49,027 nt of DNA, taken from Acidobacteriota bacterium (lineage in GTDB: Bacteria; Acidobacteriota; Terriglobia; UBA7540). Both the position numbers and the translations under genes were made by a program. Where the stretch lies: positions 1-49,027 of the forward strand of contig JAMCXS010000006.1 in NCBI GenBank assembly GCA_023474345.1, written 5' to 3'. Position 1 is the first letter of the stretch. Every line of letters starts with the position of its first letter. Below are positions 1 to 9,123 of the stretch, one piece after another. The notes under the pieces were generated by a model, which ran no database searches, was not told the origin of the DNA, and saw only the letters and a program-made list of their open reading frames with translations.

Positions 1-94
1 CCAAACCCTGAGGCGTCGAGGGCGATCGAACCAGGTGTTGCAGAGTGGACTCGGTCACAGCATTCAGAATGATCTTGGGTGCGACTCTCGGCAT
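1..94 (-). mobile_element. IS630-family transposase, N-terminal fragment cut by the window edge
   Basis: A minus-strand reading frame opens with ATG at 94 and runs off the left edge after 31 codons (MPRVAPKII... through STPQGL). The Met-Pro-Arg-x-Ala-Pro start followed by an R-S-x-STP motif is the usual N-terminus of IS630-type (DDE, TA-targeting) transposases. The rest of the gene is outside the window. An A/T-rich stretch at 121-135 lies just upstream and could hold the element end, but I could not define a terminal inverted repeat. The family assignment rests on a short segment recognised from memory. Confidence 0.6.
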
Positions 95-224
95 AAACGT
101 CAAGGTAGCACACAACCGAGAATATTATAAATAACTTATCGAACGATATGCTGGACATAACCGGCCTGGGTCGTGAGTTTTTGCCCGTAACCAGACGAAC
201 GGTGGTACGAACATCATGTCAGAC

Positions 225-240
225 TGTGATCTTAATCACT
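225..240. promoter_or_regulatory. Possible CRP/FNR-type operator
   Basis: The sequence TGTGA-TCTTAA-TCACT is a near-perfect match to the CRP-type palindrome TGTGA-N6-TCACA, with one mismatch in the ten defining bases. It lies about 120 bp upstream of the hybrid kinase gene. No regulator gene of this family is in the window and no clear promoter hexamers accompany it, so it is only a candidate. Confidence 0.3.
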
Positions 241-362
241 GACAAAGGGCCGCGAGTGAACTATTTAAACAAGTTCCCGGCGGGAGCGGATTGTGACCTC
301 GTCCAACTTCAGCCGGGCTTGATAACGCAGCGACCCCAATGGTGATGAAAAGGAAAATGAAA

Positions 363-3059
363 ATGCAAGATCCATCACGCGAGGATATGGACAAGCACAA
401 CCATGGGTCAGCCGGATCGAAGGAACAGAGCTCACAGGAGAATGTCCCGGAGAGCGGTCAGAATCGGAATGACGACCAATTCCGTGACTTGATGGACGAC
501 CTGCCGGTGGGCTTATATCGACGGACTCCGGGAGAAAACGGAAGGTTTGTTGCAGCCAATCAAACACTCGCGAAGATGTTCGGCTACCAGACCGTCGAAG
601 AGTTCATAAAGCTTGACGCAGCGGATGTCTACATGGACCTTGATGACCTCCGGGAGTTCTGCCGGCGTCTCCTCGCTGAGGAACAAGTGGCAAGCGTGGA
701 ATTGCGATTGAGAAAGCGCGATGGGACACCCATCTGGGGGAGTTTTACAGCCAAGATCGTTCGCAATGCGGGTGGTGAGCCTGAATTTGTGGACGGCATC
801 ATGGAGGACATCACGCACCGCAAGAAGGCGGAAGATGCCCTTCGGGAATCGGAAAGACGCTTGGCTTCGCTGATTGATCTGATGCCGGACGCCGCCTTTG
901 TAATTGACGGCAACGGCGTCGTCGTCGCCTGGAACCGCGCCACCGAGTCACTGACCGGCGTCAAAGCCGAAGAGATGCTTGGCAAAGGCAACTATGAGTA
1001 CGCCATTCCCTTCTACGGAGAAAAGCGGCCCATCCTCATCGACTTGGTCAGAAGGCCGAGTGAGGAGTTGGAGCGAGATTACAGCAGCCTCCAACGCTCC
1101 GATCAAGTGGTGATTGGAGAAGCGCCATTGCATGTCCGCGGGCGTGAAACGTATCTGCACGGCAGGGCACGCGCCTTGAGCGGCCCGCACGGCGAATACA
1201 TCGGCGCTATCGAAATCCTTCATGACCTGACGGACCTCAAACGTGTTGAACAGGCGCTCCGGAACAGTGAGCAAAGATTGCGACGCATCCTTGAAACCAC
1301 CGGTGAAGGGTTCTGGATGATCGATAACAACTCCGTCACAACCGCTGTGAACGACGCCATGTGCGCCACCCTGGGCAGGCCACGCGAAGAAATCCTCGGG
1401 AAAAGCATCTTTGATTTTGTGAATGAAGAAAACGCCGCCATCTTCCGTGAACAGGTCAAGCGGCGGGCAGAGTGTGAAGGCGGTGCTTACGAGATATTCC
1501 TGAGCGCGCCGGATGGGTTGCTGATCCCGTGTATCTTCCACGCCAACCCTTTATTTGACGACGCTGGACGAAAAACCGGCGCGTTTGCCATGGTCACCAA
1601 TATCGCTGAACGTAAGAAGGCCGAGGAGGCCGTTCGCGAGGCCAAGGAAGCCGCGGAGGCCGCCAGTCGCGCCAAAAGTACTTTCCTGGCGAACATGTCG
1701 CACGAAATCCGAACACCAATGAACGCCATCCTCGGTTTTACGCAACTCCTGCAGCGGGATATCTCGTTCACCGCCCAACAGCGCGATTCGCTGAACACAA
1801 TTGCCCGGAGCGGCGAGCATCTTCTTGCCCTCATCAATGACATTCTCGAAATGTCCAAGATTGAGGCAGGACGGACGACGGTGAATCCCGTCGGGTTCGA
1901 CCTCCATGATCTGATTGATGATCTGGCGATGATGTTCAAGATCCGCACGAAGGAGAAGAATCTCCTGTTCGTGGTGGAAAAGGCAGACGACCTGCCGCGC
2001 TTCGTCCTGGCAGATGTTGGAAAGTTGAGGCAGGTCCTCATCAATCTCCTGGGCAACGCCGTGAAGTTCACCGAGCAAGGAGGAATCGCCTTGCGCGTTG
2101 CCTCAAAGAAGGGCGAAAACGGGGCCCTGCGACTCATAACGCAAGTTGACGACACCGGAGCAGGGATCGCGCCGCAAGATCTTGGCAAAGTGTTTGAGTA
2201 CTTTGAGCAAGCGGACGCGGGAGTCGCCTCCGGGGGCGGAACCGGCCTTGGATTGGCAATCAGCCGCGAGTACGTCCGGCTCATGGGCGGCGATATCCAG
2301 GTGACCAGCGAAGTCGGGAAGGGCACGCTATTCCGCATGGAGATCGACGCGCAGGAACTGGAGGGCGAACAGATCAAACCGGCATTTCCTTCCCGCCGCT
2401 TGCTCGGGTTGCGCCCCGGTCAACCCACCTACCGGATCCTGCTTGTGGACGATAAAGAAGAGAACCGGCATTTCCTTCGCGCCATGCTGCAGAGTGCCGG
2501 CTTCGCTACCCGGGATGCTGTGAACGGCCTGCAAGCGGTCAAGCTGTTTGAGGAGTGGCAGCCGCATTTGATCCTGATGGACTTGCGGATGCCGGTGATG
2601 GATGGATACGAGGCCATTCGCCTTATCAAAGCAACGGAAATGGGACAAGGCACACCGATCATCGCTGTTTCTGCCAGCGTGTTTTACGAAAATCGCGAGC
2701 AAGCCCGCCAGACCGGAGCCGACGATTTTATTGGTAAGCCCTACAAACAGGATGAACTTTTTCAGAAGATCGCTGATTGGATTCACGCGGAGTTTGCCTA
2801 TGCCGAGCAGGATGAGGTGAATCCAACAGCACGGAACGAAACGGAACTCGAGGCTGTGTCACACACCTCCCTGTCGAAACTGCCCCAGGGAATTCTGGAA
2901 CAGATGGGAAAGGCGGCAGCCGGCGGCTATCAGGACCGTTTGCTAGCACTGATCGATCAGGTAGCAGCACGGGATGCTGAGTTGGCTGCAGGGCTGCGAA
3001 GTCTAGCAGATACATTCCAGTACGAAAAACTCATTGACCTCATGAAAGAACGGGATTGA
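363..3059 (+). CDS. Hybrid sensor histidine kinase with three PAS domains and a C-terminal receiver
   Basis: This is a cytoplasmic hybrid kinase; no membrane segment is seen. Counting from the first possible ATG at 339, it has PAS domains at about residues 47-165, 175-305 and 310-430 and a HisKA domain with the H-box SHEIRTPMNAI (His455). The HATPase domain carries the N-box NLLGNAVKF, a DTGAGI box and GGGTGLGLAIS. A receiver domain has acidic pair Asp704/705 and phospho-acceptor Asp748 (LMDLRMPVMDGYE). A helical tail of about 90 residues follows the receiver. I prefer the ATG at 363, because AGGAAA sits 9 bases upstream; ATGs at 339, 345 and 357 are alternatives. The stop overlaps or abuts the REC-PP2C gene, so the two are probably one transcript and one pathway. 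The ligand is unknown. Confidence 0.9.
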   Translation: MQDPSREDMDKHNHGSAGSKEQSSQENVPESGQNRNDDQFRDLMDDLPVGLYRRTPGENGRFVAANQTLAKMFGYQTVEEFIKLDAADVYMDLDDLREFCRRLLAEEQVASVELRLRKRDGTPIWGSFTAKIVRNAGGEPEFVDGIMEDITHRKKAEDALRESERRLASLIDLMPDAAFVIDGNGVVVAWNRATESLTGVKAEEMLGKGNYEYAIPFYGEKRPILIDLVRRPSEELERDYSSLQRSDQVVIGEAPLHVRGRETYLHGRARALSGPHGEYIGAIEILHDLTDLKRVEQALRNSEQRLRRILETTGEGFWMIDNNSVTTAVNDAMCATLGRPREEILGKSIFDFVNEENAAIFREQVKRRAECEGGAYEIFLSAPDGLLIPCIFHANPLFDDAGRKTGAFAMVTNIAERKKAEEAVREAKEAAEAASRAKSTFLANMSHEIRTPMNAILGFTQLLQRDISFTAQQRDSLNTIARSGEHLLALINDILEMSKIEAGRTTVNPVGFDLHDLIDDLAMMFKIRTKEKNLLFVVEKADDLPRFVLADVGKLRQVLINLLGNAVKFTEQGGIALRVASKKGENGALRLITQVDDTGAGIAPQDLGKVFEYFEQADAGVASGGGTGLGLAISREYVRLMGGDIQVTSEVGKGTLFRMEIDAQELEGEQIKPAFPSRRLLGLRPGQPTYRILLVDDKEENRHFLRAMLQSAGFATRDAVNGLQAVKLFEEWQPHLILMDLRMPVMDGYEAIRLIKATEMGQGTPIIAVSASVFYENREQARQTGADDFIGKPYKQDELFQKIADWIHAEFAYAEQDEVNPTARNETELEAVSHTSLSKLPQGILEQMGKAAAGGYQDRLLALIDQVAARDAELAAGLRSLADTFQYEKLIDLMKERD

Positions 3060-3064
3060 TTTCC

Positions 3065-4258
3065 ATGCGCTCAACCTCCGCCGATAATCCAGCCAACGTG
3101 CTCCTCGTTGATGATACCCCTGCCAATCTTCAGGTGCTGGGTGGAATGCTTAAAGAGCAGGGATGCATTGTCCGTCCGGTTCCCAGCGGGAAATTGGCGA
3201 TCCGCTTTGCCGAGGCAGATCCGCCGGACATCATTCTTCTCGACATCATGATGCCGGAAATGGATGGGTACGAGGTTTGCCGCCGCCTCAAACAGATGGA
3301 ACGCCTCAAGAATATCCCCGTCATTTTTATCAGTGCTCTCCATGAAACCGTCGACAAGGTGAAGGCATTTTCCGCCGGCGGCGTTGACTACATCAGCAAG
3401 CCGTTCCAGTTTGAGGAAGTCGAAGCTCGGGTCAGAACTCACCTGAACATCCGGCGGCTTCAGGTACAACTGGAGAACCAAAACCAGCAGTTAAGCGAAC
3501 TGAACCAAGCCTTGCGTGCAAGCCAGGATGCGCTTGAGAGCGAGCTGGCTTATGCCGCAAGCTACGTTGCGTCGCTGATCCCACCCCCGATCCGAGAGGG
3601 CGCGATCCAGACCAACTGGCTCTACATCCCTTCAACTCAGCTTGGCGGGGACTCTCTTGGCTATCACTGGATTGATGATTCCCATTTTGCCTTGTACCTG
3701 CTGGATGTGTCGGGCCATGGAGTTGGGCCGGCTCTCCTTTCTGTGTCCGTCCTGAATACGATCCGCACTCAATGCCTTCCGGACGCAGATTTCCGTTGCC
3801 CTGATCAAGTGCTTACCGCACTCAACACGCGCTTCCGCGCAAATGAACAGTATGATCTTTATTTCACCATCTGGTACGGGGTCTTTAATCGAAAGGATCG
3901 AATTCTCCGGTACGCCAACGGAGGACATCCGCCAGCACTTTTGTTCGATGGCTCACAACAGGCGACGGACCTAGACGCTGAAGGCATGCCGGTCGGCTTC
4001 TTCCCCGAAGTTGAGTATATACCTGCCACGGTTCAGATTCCGCACACTTCAAGAGTCTATGTGTTCTCCGATGGGTGCTATGAAATCCGAATGGCCGGCG
4101 GAGAAGTGAAAACGCGGGAAGAAATGATCCAATATCTCAGCAGCCTTCCCTCCGACCAGCATGTGCAACTCGACGCTCTTTACCAGCACTCAGTGAGCAC
4201 GCAAGGCGACAAGCATCTCGATGACGATTTCTCAATCTTGTGTGCTACGCTTCCATAG
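3065..4258 (+). CDS. Response regulator with PP2C/SpoIIE-type serine phosphatase output (RsbU-like)
   Basis: The protein has an N-terminal receiver domain with phospho-acceptor Asp60 (LLDIMMPEMDGYE) and switch Lys in SKPF. A short coiled coil follows (about 125-165), then a PP2C-SpoIIE phosphatase domain. Its metal-binding acidic residues are visible in LGGDSLG, LDVSGHG, FSDGCYE and LDDDFS, and NGGHPPALL is also typical. Such proteins usually dephosphorylate an anti-sigma-factor antagonist in a partner-switching pathway, but no anti-sigma or STAS gene is nearby. The ATG at 3065 lies 5 bases after the kinase stop; an in-frame TTG at 3056 would overlap it. The upstream hybrid kinase is the likely partner by position. 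Confidence 0.9.
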   Translation: MRSTSADNPANVLLVDDTPANLQVLGGMLKEQGCIVRPVPSGKLAIRFAEADPPDIILLDIMMPEMDGYEVCRRLKQMERLKNIPVIFISALHETVDKVKAFSAGGVDYISKPFQFEEVEARVRTHLNIRRLQVQLENQNQQLSELNQALRASQDALESELAYAASYVASLIPPPIREGAIQTNWLYIPSTQLGGDSLGYHWIDDSHFALYLLDVSGHGVGPALLSVSVLNTIRTQCLPDADFRCPDQVLTALNTRFRANEQYDLYFTIWYGVFNRKDRILRYANGGHPPALLFDGSQQATDLDAEGMPVGFFPEVEYIPATVQIPHTSRVYVFSDGCYEIRMAGGEVKTREEMIQYLSSLPSDQHVQLDALYQHSVSTQGDKHLDDDFSILCATLP

Positions 4259-4486
4259 ATCCGTTCACCAGCCAAGACCAACCCTCGGCATGCGTTTTGG
4301 ACAGTGCTCTCCAACTTGGCAGAGTAATCGTCGTGCGAAAACCCTGCTGTCGTTCTCCTGCCAATTGCTGGAAAAGGCTAAGGTCCAGTGGTCAAATGTG
4401 CCGCCATATCAAGCCAGTGCCCCCCATTACCAGCCAGAGTTCTACGTCTAACGAGCGTGAAATCCCCTTAGCATAAGAAATCGACC

Positions 4487-5371
4487 TCATCCCTTGGGAG
4501 CTTGTCGCTTGAACTCCCCGATTGCCGACTCGAGGAGTTCGTTGAACACAGCCGGTGCTTCCAACATAACGAAATGGCCCACTCCCTGCACAATCTTGGC
4601 ATGGGAATAAGGCGGATACCGCTTATTGACCTCCTCCGGGGTGGGCTGCAAATCCGAATTGATGAATACGAGAGGAGGCTGTACTTTCTGCAGTGCCCGT
4701 GTCAGGCAGTTGTCGACGTTGAACGCAAAGGCAATTTCCCCGTCAGCCCCGGTGGCTGCTCCCAGGCCCACCTCCGGCGGGCTGGCGGACATGTCTGCCA
4801 CGATCCATTCCACGAGCTCTGGATCCGATTTTGGCGTGAAGATGGTTCGCACCCAGTTACTAACCGCTTCATGGAAGTTGACCCGAAAAGGAGCGATGAA
4901 TTTGTCCATTTCCTCCTGAGTATGTTTTTCTTCCAGGTTGTAGAACTGGTCCACTGTCACCAGACCTATCACCTGGCCTGGCATCCTGGGTGCAGCCTTC
5001 ACAATGACCGAACCTCCCATCGAATGGCCGATCATGACAACCTGCTGCAGGCTGAGCGTCCTGGCGACCGCCGTGACATCATTTGCGAACGCATCCATCG
5101 TCCAGGCTTTCCGGTTGAGGCCGGACTCGCCGTGGCCTCCAAGGTCGATGGCCACCACTCGATGTTTTTTCGCAAAGTAAGGCAGTTGTTCGCGCCAATA
5201 GCTCCGGTCACAGCACCATCCATGAACAAAGATCAGTGTCGGTTCGCCCTCGCCTCTCAACTCATACCGTATTTGAACTCCATCGGCGGAGACAGCCGTT
5301 CCAGCTTCAACCGCCGACTTATCTGCCTGTCCGGCGTATTTACTGATCGAGGCATTGCTTTTATGTGCCAT
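4487..5371 (-). CDS. Alpha/beta hydrolase
   Basis: This 294-residue protein has the alpha/beta-hydrolase fold. The oxyanion region is FVHGWCCDRSYW, the nucleophile elbow is GHSMGG (Ser117), an acidic residue lies near Asp240 (FINSD), and the catalytic histidine is His266 in GVGHFVMLEAP. The fold covers esterases, epoxide hydrolases and haloperoxidases, and the substrate cannot be read from the sequence. The start at 5371 follows GAGGAG with 8-base spacing; an upstream in-frame start at 5398 lacks this. There is no signal peptide. It lies about 100 bp downstream of the CPBP-like gene on the same strand, so the two may be co-transcribed. Confidence 0.85.
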   Translation of the reverse strand: MAHKSNASISKYAGQADKSAVEAGTAVSADGVQIRYELRGEGEPTLIFVHGWCCDRSYWREQLPYFAKKHRVVAIDLGGHGESGLNRKAWTMDAFANDVTAVARTLSLQQVVMIGHSMGGSVIVKAAPRMPGQVIGLVTVDQFYNLEEKHTQEEMDKFIAPFRVNFHEAVSNWVRTIFTPKSDPELVEWIVADMSASPPEVGLGAATGADGEIAFAFNVDNCLTRALQKVQPPLVFINSDLQPTPEEVNKRYPPYSHAKIVQGVGHFVMLEAPAVFNELLESAIGEFKRQAPKG

Positions 5372-5471
5372 AGCGATCACTCCTCGGGCTGTAATCACTT
5401 CACTAACTTCGGTACGGGCGGAATCACAGGCAAGTTGGGAATCGAAACGGGATCGATCTTAAATCGATCCG

Positions 5472-6152
5472 CTAATGGAGGTTGTAAAGGTAATAGCCAG
5501 GTCCGACCCGCATATTGTGAATCAAAGAGGCGGGTGAAAGTCCTCCGATAAGAAAGCCTGCAACCGCTTGTACAAGTGCCAGGGGCCAGATGTTGGGATG
5601 CCGCACGAATACCTCAGCAAAAATGAACCCGCCAACGAAGGTCGCCACCATCAGAATCGTGTTAGGAATGTGAGCGCCCGCGAACATGGTTGCCACCGCC
5701 ACCGAGCTGAGATGAGGAGTTTTGATGACGCTCCTCAGCCGGCGGTAAAAGTAAGCTTGCGCGAGGTATTGCTGAAAGGAACACCAAACGGCATACCCGC
5801 CAAAGGAAAGCCAGGCGTGGGCATAAGGAAGCATGATGACCCAGTCACGCTTCCATAGGCCGAAAATAACGGCTGGAACAGCAACAACGATGAACAGTGG
5901 AAAGATAACCCGCGCACAAGGCCGAAGCTCATGCCCCGTGAGGCCCATTTCCCTCAAGTGATCATGATGGACAAAATGACTAAGCACGATAATCGCCAGC
6001 AGCGCAACCCAAACATAAGGATGAGTGTGTTGCCAACGCCAGATGTAGAGGAGAATTCCGGCATATACGGCCAAAATCTCGGCTGCCGTCGCCAGCGGTG
6101 GAACACGAGGAATGATGAAGGCGGAGGAGACTTCCGTTTTTGGCGCCATCAT
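5472..6152 (-). CDS. CPBP-family-like integral membrane protein with degenerate active site
   Basis: This is a multi-spanning membrane protein of about 226 residues with roughly six hydrophobic segments. The segment FQQYLAQAYFYRRL followed by FAGAHIPN matches the arrangement of CPBP (CAAX-protease and bacteriocin-processing) membrane proteins. Motif 2 (F-x3-H, His161) is kept. The glutamate pair of motif 1 is Gln127-Gln128, and the histidine expected in motif 3 appears to be Gln195. It may therefore be a non-proteolytic relative. The ATG at 6152 has AAGGA 10 bases upstream; a GTG at 6158 is the alternative. Confidence 0.65.
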   Translation of the reverse strand: MMAPKTEVSSAFIIPRVPPLATAAEILAVYAGILLYIWRWQHTHPYVWVALLAIIVLSHFVHHDHLREMGLTGHELRPCARVIFPLFIVVAVPAVIFGLWKRDWVIMLPYAHAWLSFGGYAVWCSFQQYLAQAYFYRRLRSVIKTPHLSSVAVATMFAGAHIPNTILMVATFVGGFIFAEVFVRHPNIWPLALVQAVAGFLIGGLSPASLIHNMRVGPGYYLYNLH

Positions 6153-6385
6153 GCTCACGGGTTCCTTGTAATTCTACACCGGCGGTAGAAAAACGAAATG
6201 AACTAAATTGTCTTCGATGCCTTGTGCCGGGGCAACGGCTATACGCAATGCGTGGCAAAGGTTTATACTTAAATGTTTGTACTTGCGGCAGGACTTGCGT
6301 TAGATAGCCCGCTGCAACTGATGGTAAAAAAAGATTGTTTCGCGAGCCTGGAAATATCCTCTAAACAATTTGAGGGTTTTACTTA

Positions 6386-9001
6386 ATGCAGTCTCTTTGG
6401 ACTAGGACTTTTCAGGGGTACCATCGAGATTACAGGAAAACGATGCGAGCGGGCTTTTACTTTTTTGTTGGTGTTCTGGCCTTTACGTTCCTTTCCGCGC
6501 CGGTGTCTCGCGCTGCCGTCGCGCAGCGAACACAAGAGCTTACCGGTCAGGTGGTTAATGAAAAGGCCTATCCCATTGGCGGGGTCACCTGCAGATTGAC
6601 GGGCGGGATGTTGCCGAGCGAGGGTATCACTGTTACCACAGACCCCCTGGGCAAATTCAGCGTAAGAGGTCTGTTGCCTGGACGTTATGACCTTACTTGC
6701 ACCGCCCTTGGGTACACGCCCTTCGTAAGGACCGGACTGGTCGTAACGGCGGCCGGGATTGCTCCCATACATGCGGTCATGCCGACGCTAAAGAAAGCTC
6801 TCCAAAAAGTTGAGGTCAGCGCGGCGCCGGCTAAAGTAGCCGAGCAGGGTAGCGCCCCGCCTACTAAGCTTGGTGCACAGGAGTTGACTACCCTGCCGAT
6901 TGCCGAACAGAAATTCAAAGCCGCTCTTCCACTCGTGCCCGGCGTAATTCGTAGCCCGACGGGGAAAATCAACATTAAGGGAGCAGTTGAGAACCAGGGC
7001 ATGTTGCTGGTGGACGGCGCACAGGCTTCAGACCCCGTTACCGGCAGTTTTGACATCGATCTCTCGATCGACGCCATTCAATCACTCAACGTATACAAGG
7101 CTCCCTTCAGTCCTCAGTATAGCGGCTTCTCAGGCGGACTGACGACCATTGAAACCAAGGCCCCCTCGTACAAGTGGGGCTGGGACCTTAATGATTTTTT
7201 CCCGGGTTTTCGCGGTAGAAGCGGCCATCTGGTCGGCGTTAACGACTGGGAGCCTCGGCTCGATTTCACCGGCCCGCTCTGGAAGCATAATCTGAGCTTT
7301 TCCGAAGCGTTCATCTACGATCTGCTGAAAATTCCGGTCCGAGGGCTTGCCTGGCCCCATAATGAAACCAAGAAGGAGAGCTATAACTCTTTCACGACGC
7401 TTCAGTATGTCGTTTCACCCCATCACTTGATGTCCTTCTATTTCCATTTGTTTCCCCAAAAGCAGGAGTATGCCAACATCAGTGCACTGGTGCACCAGCC
7501 TAACTCTTCGAATTACTCAGAGCGTGGTTTTTCCGTACAAGCGAATGACAGCTACCAGTTCAGCTCGGGCGGCATCCTGAGTACTCTCTTCAATTACACC
7601 AAGTTCGACGCCGATGCGTGGGGGCAGGGGCCGGAACCTATGCTGCTTACTCCCGATGGTTATGGTGGGAACTACTTTAATATCTGGAGGCGAGCTAGCG
7701 ACCAGGAAGAGGGAGATATCATGTACCGCTTTCCGGCCTACAAATGGCTCGGAACGCACCAGTTCGACATTGGCGGGGACCTTATCAACGGCTCCTACAC
7801 CGGAATCAGCCAGTCACACCCTATTTTCGTCACCCGGCAGAATGGAACGTTCGCGGAACAGATTAATTTCCTGGGCCCTGGAGGAATCCCCACGAGTCAG
7901 GTCCCAGCATCGCTTTCAGCGCAAAACGCGCAAGGAGCAGCATTTGTTGGCGATCACTGGATGGTCAATGACCACGCCGCCTTGGAGCTTGGGTTGCAAT
8001 ATTACGGGCAGGCCGTCGGCCAGTTGGTGACTTTCGCGCCAAGGTTCGGATTGGTATTTTCGCCTAGCTCAAGCGGTCGGACCGTTATAAGGTCCGGCGT
8101 CGGCGTCTTCAAGTCGCGCATCCCCTTGCTGGCCAGCGATTTCGACAGCAATCCCACGCAGATGATAACTCTGTTCGACAGCCAGGGGAACGTGCTGGGT
8201 GCGCCCATAACCTACCAGAACCGATGCGCCACCCGGACGCCCACGGGACTGCAAATCGTTCCTGATTGTTCTGATCTTGATGCTACGCCCTACAACCTGA
8301 CGTGGCAGGTCGAACTTGACCATCAAATTACGAGCCATGTCGCTGTTAAGTTCAGCTACCTCCAGAGCGGTACGTTCAGGGATTTTGTCATTAACCCTGT
8401 AGAAACGTCTCCATCCGAGGCCATGCTCTTGCTTGCAAATCGCGGAGCGGCGCGCTATCACGAATTTGAAACCCTAGTGAGTTATCGCGACGAAAAAGGA
8501 AACGAGCTCAACACGTCATATGTGCGCAGCAGGTCGCGCGGTGACCTGAATAGCATCACCGGCGTTTTCGTCCCTTTCCAAGAACCGTTCATCCGTCCGG
8601 ATGCCTATGCAAATCTTGATGCGGATGTTCCGAACCGCTTTATTTCATGGGGGATCTTTCACCTGCCTTTTAAGATTGTGTTTGCTCCGATCATCGACTG
8701 GCACACGGGCTTTCCCTGGTCGACAATCAACGACCTGCAAAACTATGTGGGTGTTCCCAACGGAAGGCGATTCCCGGGCTTTTTTTCGTTCGATTTCAAG
8801 GTGTGGAAGAGGCTCCCGTTGCCGCACTTTCTTCCTTTCGGGCTTGGCGGATCCAAGCTGCGGTGGGGTATTGGGTTCCACAATGCCACCAATGCTCTGG
8901 ACCCCCTCGCTGTCTATAACAACATAGCTTCGCCGTATTACGGACACTTTGTGGGTTTCCAGCACCGGGTGATCGATATCAACGTTGATACCGGCCGGTA
9001 A
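6386..9001 (+). CDS. TonB-dependent receptor-like outer-membrane protein (Oar-like) with carboxypeptidase-regulatory domain
   Basis: A signal sequence (hydrophobic stretch FYFFVGVLAFTFLSAP, predicted cleavage after the SRA/AVA region) is followed by a carboxypeptidase-regulatory-like beta-sandwich at about 50-130 (LTGQVVNEKAYPIGG ... GRYDLTCTALGY). A plug domain with LLVDGAQASDPVTG and SGFSGGLTTIETK comes next, then a C-terminal barrel rich in aromatic beta strands. This is the Oar-like receptor layout common in Acidobacteriota. At 871 residues it is shorter than the 1,000 or more typical of Oar proteins, and it ends in ...NVDTGR with no terminal Phe. Two starts have ribosome-binding sites: 6386 (GAGGG, 9 bases upstream) and 6443 (CAGGA), the latter giving a more ordinary signal peptide. 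The substrate is unknown. Confidence 0.85.
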   Translation: MQSLWTRTFQGYHRDYRKTMRAGFYFFVGVLAFTFLSAPVSRAAVAQRTQELTGQVVNEKAYPIGGVTCRLTGGMLPSEGITVTTDPLGKFSVRGLLPGRYDLTCTALGYTPFVRTGLVVTAAGIAPIHAVMPTLKKALQKVEVSAAPAKVAEQGSAPPTKLGAQELTTLPIAEQKFKAALPLVPGVIRSPTGKINIKGAVENQGMLLVDGAQASDPVTGSFDIDLSIDAIQSLNVYKAPFSPQYSGFSGGLTTIETKAPSYKWGWDLNDFFPGFRGRSGHLVGVNDWEPRLDFTGPLWKHNLSFSEAFIYDLLKIPVRGLAWPHNETKKESYNSFTTLQYVVSPHHLMSFYFHLFPQKQEYANISALVHQPNSSNYSERGFSVQANDSYQFSSGGILSTLFNYTKFDADAWGQGPEPMLLTPDGYGGNYFNIWRRASDQEEGDIMYRFPAYKWLGTHQFDIGGDLINGSYTGISQSHPIFVTRQNGTFAEQINFLGPGGIPTSQVPASLSAQNAQGAAFVGDHWMVNDHAALELGLQYYGQAVGQLVTFAPRFGLVFSPSSSGRTVIRSGVGVFKSRIPLLASDFDSNPTQMITLFDSQGNVLGAPITYQNRCATRTPTGLQIVPDCSDLDATPYNLTWQVELDHQITSHVAVKFSYLQSGTFRDFVINPVETSPSEAMLLLANRGAARYHEFETLVSYRDEKGNELNTSYVRSRSRGDLNSITGVFVPFQEPFIRPDAYANLDADVPNRFISWGIFHLPFKIVFAPIIDWHTGFPWSTINDLQNYVGVPNGRRFPGFFSFDFKVWKRLPLPHFLPFGLGGSKLRWGIGFHNATNALDPLAVYNNIASPYYGHFVGFQHRVIDINVDTGR

Positions 9002-9123
9002 CCCAATCTGCGGCACATCGGAGCGCCCGGGAAGGCCTCTGCCACATGCTGTTCAGGACCTCCATTTTGAATTTTCTTGGCTTCTTGAGGCTTGATCGAG
9101 CATAATTCTTAGCTCGGAAAGAA

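Noticed and set aside
148-345. 65-codon frame before the kinase gene
   Set aside because: No ribosome-binding site or similarity was seen, and it overlaps the kinase start region.
1487-2377. Long minus-strand open frame inside the hybrid kinase gene (also 948-1541)
   Set aside because: It is antisense to well-defined PAS and HisKA domains, has no recognisable domain and no ribosome-binding site.
4502-5551. 349-codon plus-strand frame opposite the alpha/beta hydrolase
   Set aside because: It mirrors the codon structure of the hydrolase gene, and the translation has no family features.
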